DNA of 64,000 nt. Origin: Evansella halocellulosilytica. GTDB lineage: Bacteria; Bacillota; Bacilli; Bacillales; Salisediminibacteriaceae. This document shows, one piece after another, positions 52,388 through 63,305 of this stretch. The translations under genes and the position numbers were made by a program. The DNA lies in NCBI RefSeq assembly GCF_002335745.1, contig NZ_NIST01000001.1, positions 4,854,090-4,918,089 on the forward strand. Direction: 5' to 3'. How positions within the stretch are numbered: the first letter of the stretch is position 1; every line of letters begins with the position of its first letter. The notes below the pieces were generated by a model. That model was not told where the DNA came from, did no database searches, and saw only the letters and a list, made by a program, of their open reading frames with translations.

Positions 52388-53152
52388 TTAAAATTTTGCC
52401 GTAATGACATGAACCCCATTTTCTTTGAGGCTTTGGACGATAGTCTCCTCTGTGTTCTTATCCGTAATAACAGAATCAATTTTATTGATGTCACTGACTT
52501 TCGTTAAAGCCCGTTTCCCAAACTTACTGTAATCAGCCATATAATAGACCTTCTCAGATAACTCAATGACCTTTTGCTTTAGTCGAGCCTGTAAGTCATT
52601 TGAATCACTTAACCCTCGTTTAAGATCTATCCCTTTACTTGAAATAAATGCTTTATCAATAAAGTAATAATCTAGAGCTTTTTCCGCTAATGTGCCTACA
52701 AAAGAAAGAGAGATAGTCGTTAATGACCCTCCCATGCAGATCACATTAATATTTTCCTTTTCACTTAACTCTAGAGCAACTTTCATCGAATTTGTTAACA
52801 CCGTTAGCTTTATATTCGGTAAACTTGCAGCCACATACCATGCGGTTGTGCTAGCATCAAGAAAAATCCGATCCTCTTCCGATATTAAATGTATTGCTTC
52901 CATTGCAATACTCTTTTTCTCCTCTACATTTAGTATTTCACGTTTAAAGTAAGGGATTTCCGACTCATTCGTCTCCACTGAAACAGCTCCACCGTGACTC
53001 CTTGTTAATCTTCCTTCCTCTTCTAACTTCCCTAAATCTCGCCTAATCGTTTCTTCTGTGACTCCAAATGCTCGACTTAATTCAGAGACACGGATACTCC
53101 CTCGGTCATTTACGAGTGCAACAATTTTTTTATACCTCTCTTCAGCAAGCAT
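52388..53152 (-). CDS. rhaR: DeoR-family regulator of the rhamnose operon
   Basis: A 254-residue DeoR protein: HTH (RYKKIVALVNDRGSIRVSELSRAFGVTEETIRRDLGKLEEEG) and effector domain (RIFLDASTTAWYVAASL, VICMGGSLTTISLSFVG). It is the last gene of the rhamnose operon, in the same family as Bacillus RhaR (YulB), which responds to rhamnulose-1-phosphate or a related compound. Of two adjacent ATGs the second (53152) is better spaced from AGAAGGG. The symbol rests on context. Confidence 0.85.
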   Translation of the reverse strand: MLAEERYKKIVALVNDRGSIRVSELSRAFGVTEETIRRDLGKLEEEGRLTRSHGGAVSVETNESEIPYFKREILNVEEKKSIAMEAIHLISEEDRIFLDASTTAWYVAASLPNIKLTVLTNSMKVALELSEKENINVICMGGSLTTISLSFVGTLAEKALDYYFIDKAFISSKGIDLKRGLSDSNDLQARLKQKVIELSEKVYYMADYSKFGKRALTKVSDINKIDSVITDKNTEETIVQSLKENGVHVITAKF

Positions 53153-53196
53153 CATGTACCCTTCTTTCTATTGCGGTCAATTATAGTGTTATAAGA

Positions 53197-53916
53197 TTAT
53201 TTATCCATGACTATTATATAGGTTACTTTAATTGGACCATGAACTCCAACAACTAAATTCATTTCAATATCAGCACTATTGCTTGGACCTGAAATGAAAT
53301 TAACACATGAAGGAACATCCCCTTTATCCTGTTCCAACTGATGGATCTTTGTTGCTGCCTGTGTCATCCTTGGAACAATCGTACTTTTCGGAATGATAGC
53401 TACATAATACTTTGGAAGTAAGCTCACGGATCTCCCTTTTCCATTACCACTTAATAAAACGACCGTCGCTGACTCAGCCAGTGTCATATCTGAAAATGTG
53501 ATTCCCACATCGGCTCTTTCTGCTATTTTAATATTTTCTTCGCCTTCTCCTGAATTCCAAATATGAACATCTATTCCACTAGCTGTTGCCTCCTCATAAT
53601 AATGATCCACCTCATATTCCCGAAAACGCGGATCATCCCAGCTTACTATAGATTTCACTTCATATTTATTCATCACCATACTCAATGTTTTATTCAACTC
53701 TGTAACCGTTGTCGTCTCAACATCAGTGTGAATTCTAGTACACTGTTGAACGAATACATTCACTAATTCTTCTTGTGTTAACCCTTCGAAAACTTTATAC
53801 TGCGGGTTATGTTTCCAAGATGGACGGTCAATGGGGGATGTCCTTCTTTCTCTTCCTAAACTAGAAGCAACTTTTGACAAAAACGTCTCCTTATTAAACA
53901 CTTCTCCTACGTTCAA
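53197..53916 (-). CDS. lutC: LutC-like subunit of L-lactate oxidation complex (LUD domain)
   Basis: A 239-residue LUD-domain protein. [22 protein letters not shown] and [21 protein letters not shown] are the family signature. With LutA and LutB it oxidises L-lactate to pyruvate. The start is TTG at 53916, overlapping the lutB stop by 4 nt (TTGA) with GGGAGG upstream, so it is coupled. Position inside a rhamnose operon points to lactate made from lactaldehyde. Confidence 0.93.
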   Translation of the reverse strand: MNVGEVFNKETFLSKVASSLGRERRTSPIDRPSWKHNPQYKVFEGLTQEELVNVFVQQCTRIHTDVETTTVTELNKTLSMVMNKYEVKSIVSWDDPRFREYEVDHYYEEATASGIDVHIWNSGEGEENIKIAERADVGITFSDMTLAESATVVLLSGNGKGRSVSLLPKYYVAIIPKSTIVPRMTQAATKIHQLEQDKGDVPSCVNFISGPSNSADIEMNLVVGVHGPIKVTYIIVMDK

Positions 53917-55349
53917 AATGTTCCTCCCCCTTCCTTTTTATGCCGATTCTTCATCCAATCTCTGAACGACTCTTTACTAGGCTCAGGAAAATCACGAATA
54001 TCAGTCCATGGTTTCATCGGACCGGGGCCTTTTTCAATTTTTCCATCCTTCCCTAATGGGCCAAACATCGTCGGCGCCACTTTGGAGCCAAGATTATATA
54101 TGGATGGAGAACTGGCTGCTAAAGAAAAGCCTTTCATTGCAAGCTTTTCACCAAAGCCCCCGCGCTTTTCCCTTTCAATAATATTTCGACGGTGCTTAAT
54201 AAGAAGTTCATGTAATGGGATTTTTACTGGGCATGCATCTGTACAGGCAGCGCATAAGCTTGACGCATACGGCAGTTCTTTATAATCATCATAGCCGCCT
54301 AGTAACGGAGATAATACAGCCCCGATTGGTCCAGGATAAATAGATCCATAGGAATGTCCACCGATATGACGATATATTGGACAGACATTAATACAAGCTG
54401 CACATCGAATACATTGAAGCGCTGATTGAAATTCTGTGCCTAGAATGTTGGATCGACCATTATCCACAATAATTAAGTGAAACTCTTCAGGACCGTCTAC
54501 ATCTTCATCTCCTCTTACGCCAGTTAAACCAGTAATATAACTTGTTAGCTTTTGTCCAACGGCACTACGGCAAAGCATACTGACTAAAATATCTAATTCT
54601 TCCCAAGTTGGAACAATTCGCTCCATTCCCATAACAGTTATTTGTGTTTTAGGTAATGTAGTAGCTAAACGGGCATTTCCTTCGTTTGTCACTAATGAAA
54701 TCGCCCCTGACTCTGCTACTGCAAAATTACAGCCAGTAATTCCAATATCTGCGGTTAAAAACTCCTTTCGCAGCTGTTCTCGAGCGAAGAGAGCTAGTTC
54801 TTCCGGTTTGGATGTCTTTCGATAGCCCTTCTTTTCCTGAAACGTATTCCGAATTTGATCTTTATTTTTGTGCAAAGCAGGAGCCACAATATGGGAAGGG
54901 GGATCATGGTCGTCTACTTGTAGGATATACTCTCCAAGATCTGATTCAATCACTTCTGCTCCGATAGCTTCAAGGGCATCATTCATACTAATTTCTTCTG
55001 TAACCATCGATTTTGATTTAATGATTTTCTTTGCTTGCTTCTTTTTTACAATTGTTGTGATATATTCATTCGCTTCTTCTGCTGTCTCAGCAAAGAATAC
55101 ATTCCCACCTTGATTAGTGACCTTTTCTGCTAATTGCTCTAAATAGTAGTCAAGATTTTCTAACGTATGCTGTCTAATTTCTTCAGATAGATTCCGCCAT
55201 TCTTCCCAATCACCAAGCTCTTCTTCCGCAACCTTTTTAGCATTCTTTAGTCTTTCTTGCGCTGAAACAACTGCATTTCTCATAAAAGAATTTTGGAGCC
55301 CTGTCTCAACTCGGCCGTGAAATTCATCTTGCCCTATTTTCATTGGCAT
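53913..55349 (-). CDS. lutB: LutB iron-sulfur subunit of L-lactate oxidation complex
   Basis: A 478-residue protein with an N-terminal LUD domain ([22 protein letters not shown] near residue 205) and two 4Fe-4S motifs, [20 protein letters not shown] near residue 310 and [18 protein letters not shown] near residue 365. It acts as the electron-transfer core in the cytosol or at the membrane. It follows lutA closely. Confidence 0.95.
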   Translation of the reverse strand: MPMKIGQDEFHGRVETGLQNSFMRNAVVSAQERLKNAKKVAEEELGDWEEWRNLSEEIRQHTLENLDYYLEQLAEKVTNQGGNVFFAETAEEANEYITTIVKKKQAKKIIKSKSMVTEEISMNDALEAIGAEVIESDLGEYILQVDDHDPPSHIVAPALHKNKDQIRNTFQEKKGYRKTSKPEELALFAREQLRKEFLTADIGITGCNFAVAESGAISLVTNEGNARLATTLPKTQITVMGMERIVPTWEELDILVSMLCRSAVGQKLTSYITGLTGVRGDEDVDGPEEFHLIIVDNGRSNILGTEFQSALQCIRCAACINVCPIYRHIGGHSYGSIYPGPIGAVLSPLLGGYDDYKELPYASSLCAACTDACPVKIPLHELLIKHRRNIIEREKRGGFGEKLAMKGFSLAASSPSIYNLGSKVAPTMFGPLGKDGKIEKGPGPMKPWTDIRDFPEPSKESFRDWMKNRHKKEGGGTF

Positions 55350-55365
55350 TTCCGGTCAGCCCCCT

Positions 55366-56097
55366 TCATTTTTCCTGTCCGCTATTCAGAACTTCAGCAA
55401 TATGCATAACTTTAATTGGCTTTCCTTGTCGATTGATTCTGCCACCAATGTTCATTAAACATCCACAATCTGCCCCAATTAATACTTCCGCTTCGGTCTG
55501 TTCAATGTGGTTAATCTTTTCATTTACCATTTGCTCAGAGATCGGAACCATTTTTACAGAAAAGGTCCCACCGAATCCACAGCAAGTCTCTTTATTTGGA
55601 AGGTCGGTAAACTCTAAGCCTTTGACATTTTCTAAAAGCTTTAACGGAGCATCCTTTACACCTAGTAATCTAGTCATATGGCATGATGTATGATAAGTAG
55701 CAGTAGTAGATAGAGAGGCTCCGACATCCTCCTGTTTAAGAATATCAACGATAAATTGGGTTAATTCAAATGTTTTCCTAGAGAGTTCTTCCGCTTGATA
55801 TTGCCATTTTTTTTCGTCATCTCCGTCAAACAAATGAACATACTCTTGTACCATCGCTACGCAAGAACCTGAAGGAGAGACGACATAATCAGACGAACGA
55901 AATGTTTCAATCAGATGCTTCGCAACTTTTTTCGTTTCTTTATGATACCCACTATTATATGCCGGTTGTCCACAGCAAGTTTGTTCATTTGGAAAATCAA
56001 CTTCACATCCTAACCTTTCAAGGAGCTCAACGGTATCTTTGCCAACTTTCGGATAGAACATATCGCTTAAGCATGTAATAAATAATGATACTTTCAT
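55366..56097 (-). CDS. lutA: LutA/GlcF-like subunit of L-lactate oxidation complex
   Basis: A 243-residue protein with two CCG domains: [16 protein letters not shown] near residue 40 and [15 protein letters not shown] near residue 170; cysteines of this type bind an unusual iron-sulfur cluster. The ATG at 56097 is 6 nt from GAAGGAGA and gives the standard N-terminus [16 protein letters not shown]; an extension upstream runs into a hairpin and is rejected. First of the three lut genes, 95 bp after rhaEW. Confidence 0.94.
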   Translation of the reverse strand: MKVSLFITCLSDMFYPKVGKDTVELLERLGCEVDFPNEQTCCGQPAYNSGYHKETKKVAKHLIETFRSSDYVVSPSGSCVAMVQEYVHLFDGDDEKKWQYQAEELSRKTFELTQFIVDILKQEDVGASLSTTATYHTSCHMTRLLGVKDAPLKLLENVKGLEFTDLPNKETCCGFGGTFSVKMVPISEQMVNEKINHIEQTEAEVLIGADCGCLMNIGGRINRQGKPIKVMHIAEVLNSGQEK

Positions 56098-56124
56098 ATC
56101 TGTCTCCTTCTCCTTATTTAAAGG

Positions 56125-56162
56125 AAATTCCTGTGAAGAAACGTTCTCTTTCACAGGAATTT
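56125..56162 (-). other. Stem-loop between rhaEW and lutA
   Basis: AAATTCCTGTGAA (56125-56137) and TTCACAGGAATTT (56150-56162) are perfect 13-bp arms with a 12-nt loop. The U-tract is poor, so it may set relative lut expression by partial termination or RNA processing. Confidence 0.6.
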
Positions 56163-56192
56163 ATTGTTGATTGATAAAACGTTAATACTATT

Positions 56193-58262
56193 TTAACGTG
56201 TAAATGCTGCTGGTACCCCACCATCAACCGTAATCATGCAACCCGTTGTTTTTTCAGCTTTCGAAGAGGAGAAGAAAGCAATGGAATCTGCAATATCTTC
56301 AGGAAGAATGTTTACAAGTAATGTCGTACGTTTACGGTAGTGCTCCTCTAGCTGATTCGGCTCGATCCCATAAGCTGCTGCACGCTCATCTCTCCATCGT
56401 GACCCCCAAATCGCAGAGCCTTGTAGCACCGCATCTGGTAATACAGAGTTCACACGTATACCATACTCTCCTCCCTCTGCTGCAATGCACCGGGCTAAAT
56501 GAGTTTCCAATGCTTTAACAGAGCTATATGCAGCTGCATTTTTCCCCGCATAAATAGAATTTTTCGACCCTACGAATACCATGCTTCCCCCCATTGCTTG
56601 TGCCTTCATTTGTTTAAATGCTTCTCGAGCTACTAAGAAATATCCAGTGCCGAGAACATTCATGTTAAGATTCCACTCTTTCAACGTCGTTTCATCGATT
56701 GAATTGGAAGTTGCTAGACCTGCATTATTTACGATAATGTCTATCCCGCCATAAGTTAATGCAGATGCTCTAAATGCAGCTTGAACCTGCTCCTCACTAG
56801 TAACGTCCATTTTTATCGCTAATACGCGATCTGCTCCATATTCTTCCCTTATTTCATCAGCTATTTTTTCAGCACCTTCTAAGTTTAAGTCCGCTAAAAC
56901 GACATGCGCACCTTCTGAAACAAATTTCCTGGCAGTGGCACTTCCAATTCCCCCTGCACCACCTGTTATAAAAGCAACCTTTCTAGAAAACTCAGCTTCG
57001 GGTGGAGCAAGAGACAATTTATATAGTTCTAGTGGCCAATACTCAATGTTATAGGATTCGTTTTCATTTAAAGATACAAAGTTCCCAAGTGCAGTAGATC
57101 CTTTCATCACTGAGATCGCCCGGGTATATAGAGCTCCACTAACCTTTGCCATCGTGACGTTTTTACCAGAGTTCACCATTCCAATACCAGGGATTAAGAT
57201 CACTCGCGGAGCAGGCTCCATCATCTGGTCCCCTTCATTTTTATTACGTTCAAAATAAGCTTTATACTTTTCCTTAAAGCTCTCCACTCCGGTTTTGATT
57301 GCTGTTATTAACTGATCTACGTCTTTTGTTTTAGGGTCCCAGTCGATGAAAAGAGGGACTCGTTTTGTGTGAACTAAATGATCTGGACAAGCTGCCCCAA
57401 CTTGGGAAAGTTCTAAAGCATCATGACTGTTCACAAACTCGAGTATATGATCTTCACTATTATAGGTTAATAGCATCTCCCTATCGCCACTAACTGCACC
57501 GCGAATAACAGGTAATACTTGTGACAAAATGTCCTTTTGTTCTTCAGACGGTAGCGATTGATACTTTTGCCCGCCAAATACGGTCTCGTTATCTATTTTA
57601 TGGTTAATATAGGCTTCTGCTTCATTAATAACTGAGATCGTTTTATCATAACTCTCTTTAGCTGTATCTCCCCATACAACTAATCCGTGTTTTTCCATTA
57701 ACACGAGTTCCGCATTCGGATTATTTTGAACTCCCTCTGCAATCATCTTAGAAAGGGTGAATCCTGGGCGGATATATGGTACCCAAACAAAACGGTTACC
57801 AAAGATTTCTTCTGCTAATTGTTTTCCATTATCTGCACAGCAAAGACTAATAATTGCATCTGGATGAGTATGGTCGACATGCTTAAATGGTAAAAAGGCA
57901 TGCAAGAGTGTTTCAATGGATGCTCTCGGATGTTTACTATTAATCATACAATGTGATAAGTATTCGACCATTTCTTCATCTGACATTTCATCCCGTTCCA
58001 TTAACGGACGGATATCATCCATTTTTAAACCAGTAAAGTTATGGTGTTTCATTGTGGCTAAATCGGATCCGCTTCCTTTTACCCACATGACTTCAATATC
58101 ACGACCTCTAAAATCTTCTTCGATTGTTTTCATCGACGTATTACCACCACCCCAGTTACAAACAGCTCGATCTGATCCAATTAAATTTGAGCGGTATACG
58201 AGTTCATCTAACCCCGTTTGCAAATCTGTTGCTTCTTGTTTATCCCATAAATTTTTTACCAT
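56193..58262 (-). CDS. rhaEW: Bifunctional rhamnulose-1-phosphate aldolase / lactaldehyde dehydrogenase
   Basis: A 689-residue fusion, the usual length of the Bacillus RhaEW (YuxG) protein. The N-terminal half is a class II aldolase (HTHPDAIISLCC zinc histidines near residue 132, EKHGLVVWG) that splits L-rhamnulose-1-phosphate into DHAP and L-lactaldehyde. The C-terminal half is a short-chain dehydrogenase (VAFITGGAGGIGSATARKF near residue 430, catalytic Y-x3-K in AAYSSVKALE) that oxidises L-lactaldehyde to L-lactate. GGAGGT precedes the ATG. The lactate then suits LutABC encoded next. Confidence 0.95.
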   Translation of the reverse strand: MVKNLWDKQEATDLQTGLDELVYRSNLIGSDRAVCNWGGGNTSMKTIEEDFRGRDIEVMWVKGSGSDLATMKHHNFTGLKMDDIRPLMERDEMSDEEMVEYLSHCMINSKHPRASIETLLHAFLPFKHVDHTHPDAIISLCCADNGKQLAEEIFGNRFVWVPYIRPGFTLSKMIAEGVQNNPNAELVLMEKHGLVVWGDTAKESYDKTISVINEAEAYINHKIDNETVFGGQKYQSLPSEEQKDILSQVLPVIRGAVSGDREMLLTYNSEDHILEFVNSHDALELSQVGAACPDHLVHTKRVPLFIDWDPKTKDVDQLITAIKTGVESFKEKYKAYFERNKNEGDQMMEPAPRVILIPGIGMVNSGKNVTMAKVSGALYTRAISVMKGSTALGNFVSLNENESYNIEYWPLELYKLSLAPPEAEFSRKVAFITGGAGGIGSATARKFVSEGAHVVLADLNLEGAEKIADEIREEYGADRVLAIKMDVTSEEQVQAAFRASALTYGGIDIIVNNAGLATSNSIDETTLKEWNLNMNVLGTGYFLVAREAFKQMKAQAMGGSMVFVGSKNSIYAGKNAAAYSSVKALETHLARCIAAEGGEYGIRVNSVLPDAVLQGSAIWGSRWRDERAAAYGIEPNQLEEHYRKRTTLLVNILPEDIADSIAFFSSSKAEKTTGCMITVDGGVPAAFTR

Positions 58263-58367
58263 AACTACCTCCGTTTTAGTTTGAATATTTTTGTTTATTT
58301 CTGTTTTTTTACCTTATCATAGTTTTGTTTACATTTGAATAATTCTGCATTTTGATTTTTCAGACTT

Positions 58368-59621
58368 TTACCGTTTCAATAATACTTCTTCTTCATAATT
58401 TTTCACTTCCTCTAACCACGTTTCTTTCACTGGCACTCCCATTTGCTCGCAATAATAATCCCATATAGCTCCGAATGGATATGTTTTAAATTCTTCGATT
58501 AGCGCTAACCTTTCTGTGAAATTCCCCTCTTCTTGTAACTGTTTTAGTTTCTCGTTTGGCATGAGTAACCCATATAGTAACGACTTAATCATATTTCTTG
58601 TACCTATCGTCCATGCTGCAATACGATTGATGCTAGCATCAAAAAAATCTAATCCAATGATGACTCTATTTAACGCATCGTTTCTCACGATTTCTAATGC
58701 AATTTCTTTTAACTCGTCATCTAAAATAACGACGTGGTCACTATCCCATCGAACGGGTCTTGAAACATGTAATGCTAGTTTTTCACTAAATAACAGCATA
58801 GATGAAATTTTATTTGAAACGGTCTCTGTCGGATGGTAATGTCCTGTATCAAGCAAACATAGTTTATTTTTTTCCAATGCATAATTTAAGTAAAATTCGT
58901 GTGAACCAACTACATAGGCTTCAGAACCGATTCCAAATACTTTACTTTCCACGGCATCCAAGTTATATTTTTCATCTATTTTTTCTGTGAAAATTTCATC
59001 TAACGCTTCCTTCAGACGTTTTCTTGGAGTTAAGCGATCACTCGGAATATCCTTGTAGCCATCTGGTATCCATACGTTAGTTAAACTTGGTGTTCCAAGT
59101 TCTTTACCAAAATACTCTCCAATTTTACGGCTAACTTTACAGTGCTCAATCCAGAATTTACGAATCTTTTCATCAGGATGAGATAACGTTAATCCATCAG
59201 CTGCTTTTTCATGGGAAAAAAGGGTCGGATTAAAATCAAGACCTAGCTCATTTTCCTTAGCCCACTTCACCCAGTTTTCAAAGTGCTTAGGCTTCAGTTC
59301 GTCCCTTTCCACCTCTACACCATTTGTTTCTGCATAGATAGCATGTAAGTTTACACGATGTTTCCCAGGGATTAGGGAAAGTGCTTTTTCGAGGTCCATT
59401 CGCAGCTGCTCTGGAGTTTTTGATTTACCCGGATAATCTCCGGTTACATCAATTCCTCCAGATAGCTCCCGTTGGTTCACTTCAAACCCTGTCACATCAT
59501 CGCCTTGCCAACAATGAATGGAAATAGAGACTTTTTTTAATATTTCTAACGCTTGTTCAACTTCAATCCCCCACTTTTCATAATCTAATTTTGCCGCTTC
59601 AAAATTTGCTTTTACTGACAT
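58368..59621 (-). CDS. rhaA: L-Rhamnose isomerase
   Basis: A 417-residue metal-dependent isomerase converting L-rhamnose to L-rhamnulose. Landmarks are [16 protein letters not shown] near residue 35, [38 protein letters not shown] near residue 260 with metal-binding Asp/His, and [12 protein letters not shown]. It starts 2 bp before the end of rhaB, with GAGGAGAG as ribosome site, so the two are tightly coupled. Confidence 0.96.
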   Translation of the reverse strand: MSVKANFEAAKLDYEKWGIEVEQALEILKKVSISIHCWQGDDVTGFEVNQRELSGGIDVTGDYPGKSKTPEQLRMDLEKALSLIPGKHRVNLHAIYAETNGVEVERDELKPKHFENWVKWAKENELGLDFNPTLFSHEKAADGLTLSHPDEKIRKFWIEHCKVSRKIGEYFGKELGTPSLTNVWIPDGYKDIPSDRLTPRKRLKEALDEIFTEKIDEKYNLDAVESKVFGIGSEAYVVGSHEFYLNYALEKNKLCLLDTGHYHPTETVSNKISSMLLFSEKLALHVSRPVRWDSDHVVILDDELKEIALEIVRNDALNRVIIGLDFFDASINRIAAWTIGTRNMIKSLLYGLLMPNEKLKQLQEEGNFTERLALIEEFKTYPFGAIWDYYCEQMGVPVKETWLEEVKNYEEEVLLKR

Positions 59622-59623
59622 CG

Positions 59624-61039
59624 TTATCTCTCCTCTACTAAACTCGTATATTTTTTCACATCAAAAGATTCCTTTATTATTGTACGTGCGTCACGAATGT
59701 TGTTTAATTCTCCTAAAGTCATGAGCTGGGCGACGATATTTCCAATTGCAGTTGCCTCAACTGGTCCTGCGTACACAGCTTTATTTGTTTTTTCAGCAAT
59801 AAGTTGGTTTAACAATTCATTTTGACTGCCACCTCCGATAACATTGACACGATCAAATTTTTTCTCATAGATTTCTTCTATTTGATTAATCGCAGATTGA
59901 TAGCTAATAACTAAACTGTCAAAAATACACTTTGCAATTTCACTTGGGGTTTGTGGTATTTCCTGAGAGGTTTCACTGCAGAATTGTTGAATCTCCTCAA
60001 TCATATTTGCTGGCTTAAGGAACCTTTCATCGTCCACATTTACTGTGGAAGTAAACTCCGGAGCTTCATGAGATAGGTTCACTAATTCTTCATAGGAGTA
60101 CTGATCTTCCAAGTTTCGTTTCACTTCTTGAATCATCCATAGACCCATAATATTTTTTAAAAAACGATAACGGCAATCAATGCCTCCTTCATTTGTAAAG
60201 TTATAATCAAGTGCCTTTGTTATACAGATGGGAAAATGATTTTCTACGCCAATGAGTGACCATGTGCCAGAGCTTAAATAGATCGTCCCTTCCGTTTCTG
60301 GGATGGAAATGACTGCAGACGCAGTATCGTGTGTTGCGGGAAGAACGACGTTAATATTAAAACCAATTTCATTTACAATTTCTTGTTTTACGTCTCCTAA
60401 TACTGTTTTTGGAAATTTAATGTCCTGGAACATCCGTTTATTGATACCTAACTTATCCAATAATTGTTGGTCCCACTTTTTTGTAAAAGCATTGACTAAT
60501 TGAGTGGAAGTTGCATTCGTATACTCATTCACTTTTACTCCAGTTAGTAAGTAGTTAAGATAATCTGGAATCATTAAAAAAGTTTTTGCCTTTTCTAATA
60601 TTTCTGGATTATTTTTCTTGATGGAATAAAGCTGATAAAGAGTATTAAACTTTTGAAATTGAATCCCAGTCTCCAAATATAAGCGTTCCTTTGAGATAAT
60701 CGTAAATACCTCCTCCATTATCCCATCGGTTCTAGGGTCACGATATGCCACTGCGTCTGTTAATAAGTTGTCATTTTCATCTAATAATACAAAGTCAACT
60801 GCCCACGTATCGATACCGATACTATCTGGTTGAATCCCTATGTCATGACATTTCTTCAAACCCGTTTTTATTTCTTCAAAAAGTTTATCCATCTCCCAAC
60901 AAAAGTTTTCTCCATTATGAATCATTTTGTTTTCAAACCGATGGATTTCCTGAAACGTTATTTTCTCTTCCTCTATTAATCCATGGATCATTCTTCCTCC
61001 TGATGCACCTATATCTACTGCTATACTAGATTTACCCAT
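59624..61039 (-). CDS. rhaB: Rhamnulokinase
   Basis: A 471-residue FGGY-family kinase making L-rhamnulose-1-phosphate. It has the N-terminal phosphate loop [31 protein letters not shown] near residue 75 (catalytic Asp region), [15 protein letters not shown] near residue 240 and [21 protein letters not shown] in the C-terminal domain. First gene of the rhamnose operon; a cre site lies 16-29 bp upstream of its ATG. No separate mutarotase (RhaM) gene was seen. Confidence 0.95.
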   Translation of the reverse strand: MGKSSIAVDIGASGGRMIHGLIEEEKITFQEIHRFENKMIHNGENFCWEMDKLFEEIKTGLKKCHDIGIQPDSIGIDTWAVDFVLLDENDNLLTDAVAYRDPRTDGIMEEVFTIISKERLYLETGIQFQKFNTLYQLYSIKKNNPEILEKAKTFLMIPDYLNYLLTGVKVNEYTNATSTQLVNAFTKKWDQQLLDKLGINKRMFQDIKFPKTVLGDVKQEIVNEIGFNINVVLPATHDTASAVISIPETEGTIYLSSGTWSLIGVENHFPICITKALDYNFTNEGGIDCRYRFLKNIMGLWMIQEVKRNLEDQYSYEELVNLSHEAPEFTSTVNVDDERFLKPANMIEEIQQFCSETSQEIPQTPSEIAKCIFDSLVISYQSAINQIEEIYEKKFDRVNVIGGGSQNELLNQLIAEKTNKAVYAGPVEATAIGNIVAQLMTLGELNNIRDARTIIKESFDVKKYTSLVEER

Positions 61040-61054
61040 TTTCTCACCCTCTCT

Positions 61055-61068
61055 AGAAAGCGCTTACT
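61055..61068 (-). promoter_or_regulatory. cre-like site upstream of rhaB
   Basis: AGAAAGCGCTTACT is a palindrome matching 12 of 14 cre positions, 16-29 bp upstream of the rhaB start. Catabolite repression of the rhamnose operon by CcpA is likely. Confidence 0.65.
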
Positions 61069-61161
61069 TAATTTAATAATATCGTGGAGGTATATTAAAA
61101 TATATAACTTGATTCGCCTATTTATTGTCCTTATTTGCAAGCCGATGTAGCATTTATAAAT

Positions 61162-61202
61162 TCCATATTCATCCAGGTGCCAGGCACCTGGATGAATATG
61201 GA
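61162..61202. repeat. 41-bp palindrome between rhaB and the AraC gene
   Basis: Two perfect 20-bp arms (61162-61181 and 61183-61202) flank a single A. The centre reads GGTGCCAGGCACC. No T-run follows on either strand. It lies in the divergent promoter region, about 120 bp from rhaB and 107 bp from the AraC gene. It may be a REP-like element or a regulatory hairpin. Confidence 0.65.
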
Positions 61203-61308
61203 TATAACAAACTTGCTGATGGTGGAACCAAGTTAACAACGATGTTCTTTGTTATAATAAAAGAGTGCTAAAAATCGAAATATTCAATTTAATAAACGAG
61301 GTGGTTTG

Positions 61309-62277
61309 ATGACTTTTCAAATTCTACACGAACTAATGGAAATAACGGAGGAAGAACAAACAATCTTGGAACATAAACAGGAAGTTTCGAAGGAATTGTA
61401 TACTAGTCAAACCCCATTCATCATTGAAAGTGATAAGTTTTTAAGTAATGAAAAGAAGATCATGATCAGGAAGCACACTAGATTTGTTGATTTTCCAAAG
61501 CATAGACACGATTACATTGAAATCAATTATGTTCTTAACGGACAGTTAAAACAGAAAGTCGGAGAAACTGAAATCACGTTAAAACAAGGTGAATTATTAT
61601 TTTTAAATCAACATATTGAGCATGAGATAGAAGCGTGTGAAAAAGAAGATATCATATTAAATTTCATTGTTCACCCAGACTTTTTAAAATTCATCTTTTC
61701 TTTTCTCTCAACGGAAAACATGGTCAGTGATTTTCTATTAAATAGTTTGTACTACAATACGCATAATGGTGAATATTTGTATTTTAAAGTTTCTAGTGTA
61801 ATCGAAATTCAAGAAATATTAGAGAAGATGATTTTAGAGTTGTTTCATCATAATCTATTGTCTGATTCCACGGTGAAATTATATATGGGGCTCCTCCTAA
61901 TACAACTAATTAAGCATTCGGATAAACTTATCCAAAGGGAAAATACTCCTTTTGAAAAGAACTTTGTCATAACATGCTTAAAATATATAGATGAGCACTA
62001 TCAGGATGCTTCCTTAAACGTATTAGCCGACCGTTTGAATCAGCCAATATATGCAGTAAGTAAAAATATTAAAAAAGCAACGAATCAAACTTTTAAAGAG
62101 CTCCTTCAAGAAAAAAGACTAACGAAAGCAAAGGAACTGTTGGAGACCACTCAACTTTCCATCGGTGAGGTCGCAGTACAAGTTGGTTACGACAATATAA
62201 GTTACTTTTATCGGATTTTTAAAGGAAAGTACGGACAAACACCGAAGCAGTTAAGAAATAAACTTGCAAGTAAATAA
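61309..62277 (+). CDS. AraC-family regulator with cupin domain
   Basis: A 322-residue regulator: an N-terminal sugar-sensing cupin (VDFPKHRHDYIEINYVLNGQL, LKQGELLFLNQHIEHEI, about residues 55-120) and a C-terminal double HTH (LNVLADRLNQPIYAVSKNIKK, then LSIGEVAVQVGYDNISYFYRIFKGKYGQTPKQLR). The ATG at 61309 is preceded by GAGGTGG. Divergent to rhaB, so it is a likely activator of the rhamnose operon, in addition to the DeoR-type RhaR. Whether both act is not known. Confidence 0.92.
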   Translation: MTFQILHELMEITEEEQTILEHKQEVSKELYTSQTPFIIESDKFLSNEKKIMIRKHTRFVDFPKHRHDYIEINYVLNGQLKQKVGETEITLKQGELLFLNQHIEHEIEACEKEDIILNFIVHPDFLKFIFSFLSTENMVSDFLLNSLYYNTHNGEYLYFKVSSVIEIQEILEKMILELFHHNLLSDSTVKLYMGLLLIQLIKHSDKLIQRENTPFEKNFVITCLKYIDEHYQDASLNVLADRLNQPIYAVSKNIKKATNQTFKELLQEKRLTKAKELLETTQLSIGEVAVQVGYDNISYFYRIFKGKYGQTPKQLRNKLASK

Positions 62278-62384
62278 GTAGATTTATGTACTTACCTTAC
62301 GAAATGATTGTTCGAATTTGCCATTCACACGCTTGAAGAGGAGATTTTTTCGAAAAAATCTTAATTCACAAGGAGATGAAAATA

Positions 62385-63305
62385 ATGACAAAATATTCTT
62401 ATTCACTTGTCGACGTCTTTACAGATCGGCTGTTCGGGGGAAATCAGCTTGCTGTACTTCCAAATGCCGAGGGCTTATCTGATCAGCTGATGCAGAAAAT
62501 TGCAGCTGAGTTAAACCTTTCTGAAACAGCCTTCGTTTTTCAAGCTACAAACCCTGAAAATCATAACAGAGTACGTTTTTTCACACCTCAAACAGAATTA
62601 CCGATGGCTGGACACCCAACTATCGGTACAGCTTATGTTCTAACTTCTAATGCAATCATTAAAACAAAACAAGGAGCAAATCAGTTAGTGTTTGAAGAAG
62701 GAGTAGGGAATATAATAGTAACGGTTCATAATGAAAACAATGAAATAAAACACATTGAGATGAACCAACCACTCCCAAAGTTTGGAGACTATTTTTCTCG
62801 TATCGATTCCGCTGCTGAACTTCTTTCTTTAAACCAAACTGATATTGACACTCGTTTCCCGATTCAGAGCGTTTCAACTGGAGTCCCTTTTTTATTTATT
62901 CCTGTGAAATCAACACGAACGATGAAGGACATCAACTTCAATAGTGAGATTTGGAAAAAAATGTTTCGGCACAATGAGTATACAAAACATATTTTCGTAT
63001 TTTCCACAGATAAAGCAAACGAAGAGTCAATCGTTCGCAGTCGTATGTTTGCACCTGCAATGGGCATTGCCGAAGATCCTGCAACAGGTGCCGCAAGTGG
63101 TCCACTCGGTGCGTATCTCGTCGAACACGGGATTGTGACTACTCAGCAAAATGGAAATTATAAAATAAGAAGCGAGCAAGGTGTTGAAATGGGTAGACCG
63201 AGTTTTATAGATATCACAGTCGTTAAACAAGAAGATCATTATAAAGAAATAAAAATAGGCGGTACGGTCGTGGAAGTCGGGAATGGTTCATTATCAATTC
63301 CATGA
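62385..63305 (+). CDS. PhzF-family isomerase-like protein
   Basis: A 306-residue protein of the PhzF/diaminopimelate-epimerase fold. Typical motifs are VDVFTDRLFGGNQLAVLPNA at the N-terminus, NLSETAFVF with the putative catalytic Glu near residue 46, RFFTPQTELPMAGHPTIGTA, and GIAEDPATGAASGPLGAYL in the second half. The ATG at 62385 has AAGGAGATG upstream; an ATG three codons earlier is too close. Substrate unknown; no linked biosynthetic genes are seen. Confidence 0.92.
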   Translation: MTKYSYSLVDVFTDRLFGGNQLAVLPNAEGLSDQLMQKIAAELNLSETAFVFQATNPENHNRVRFFTPQTELPMAGHPTIGTAYVLTSNAIIKTKQGANQLVFEEGVGNIIVTVHNENNEIKHIEMNQPLPKFGDYFSRIDSAAELLSLNQTDIDTRFPIQSVSTGVPFLFIPVKSTRTMKDINFNSEIWKKMFRHNEYTKHIFVFSTDKANEESIVRSRMFAPAMGIAEDPATGAASGPLGAYLVEHGIVTTQQNGNYKIRSEQGVEMGRPSFIDITVVKQEDHYKEIKIGGTVVEVGNGSLSIP

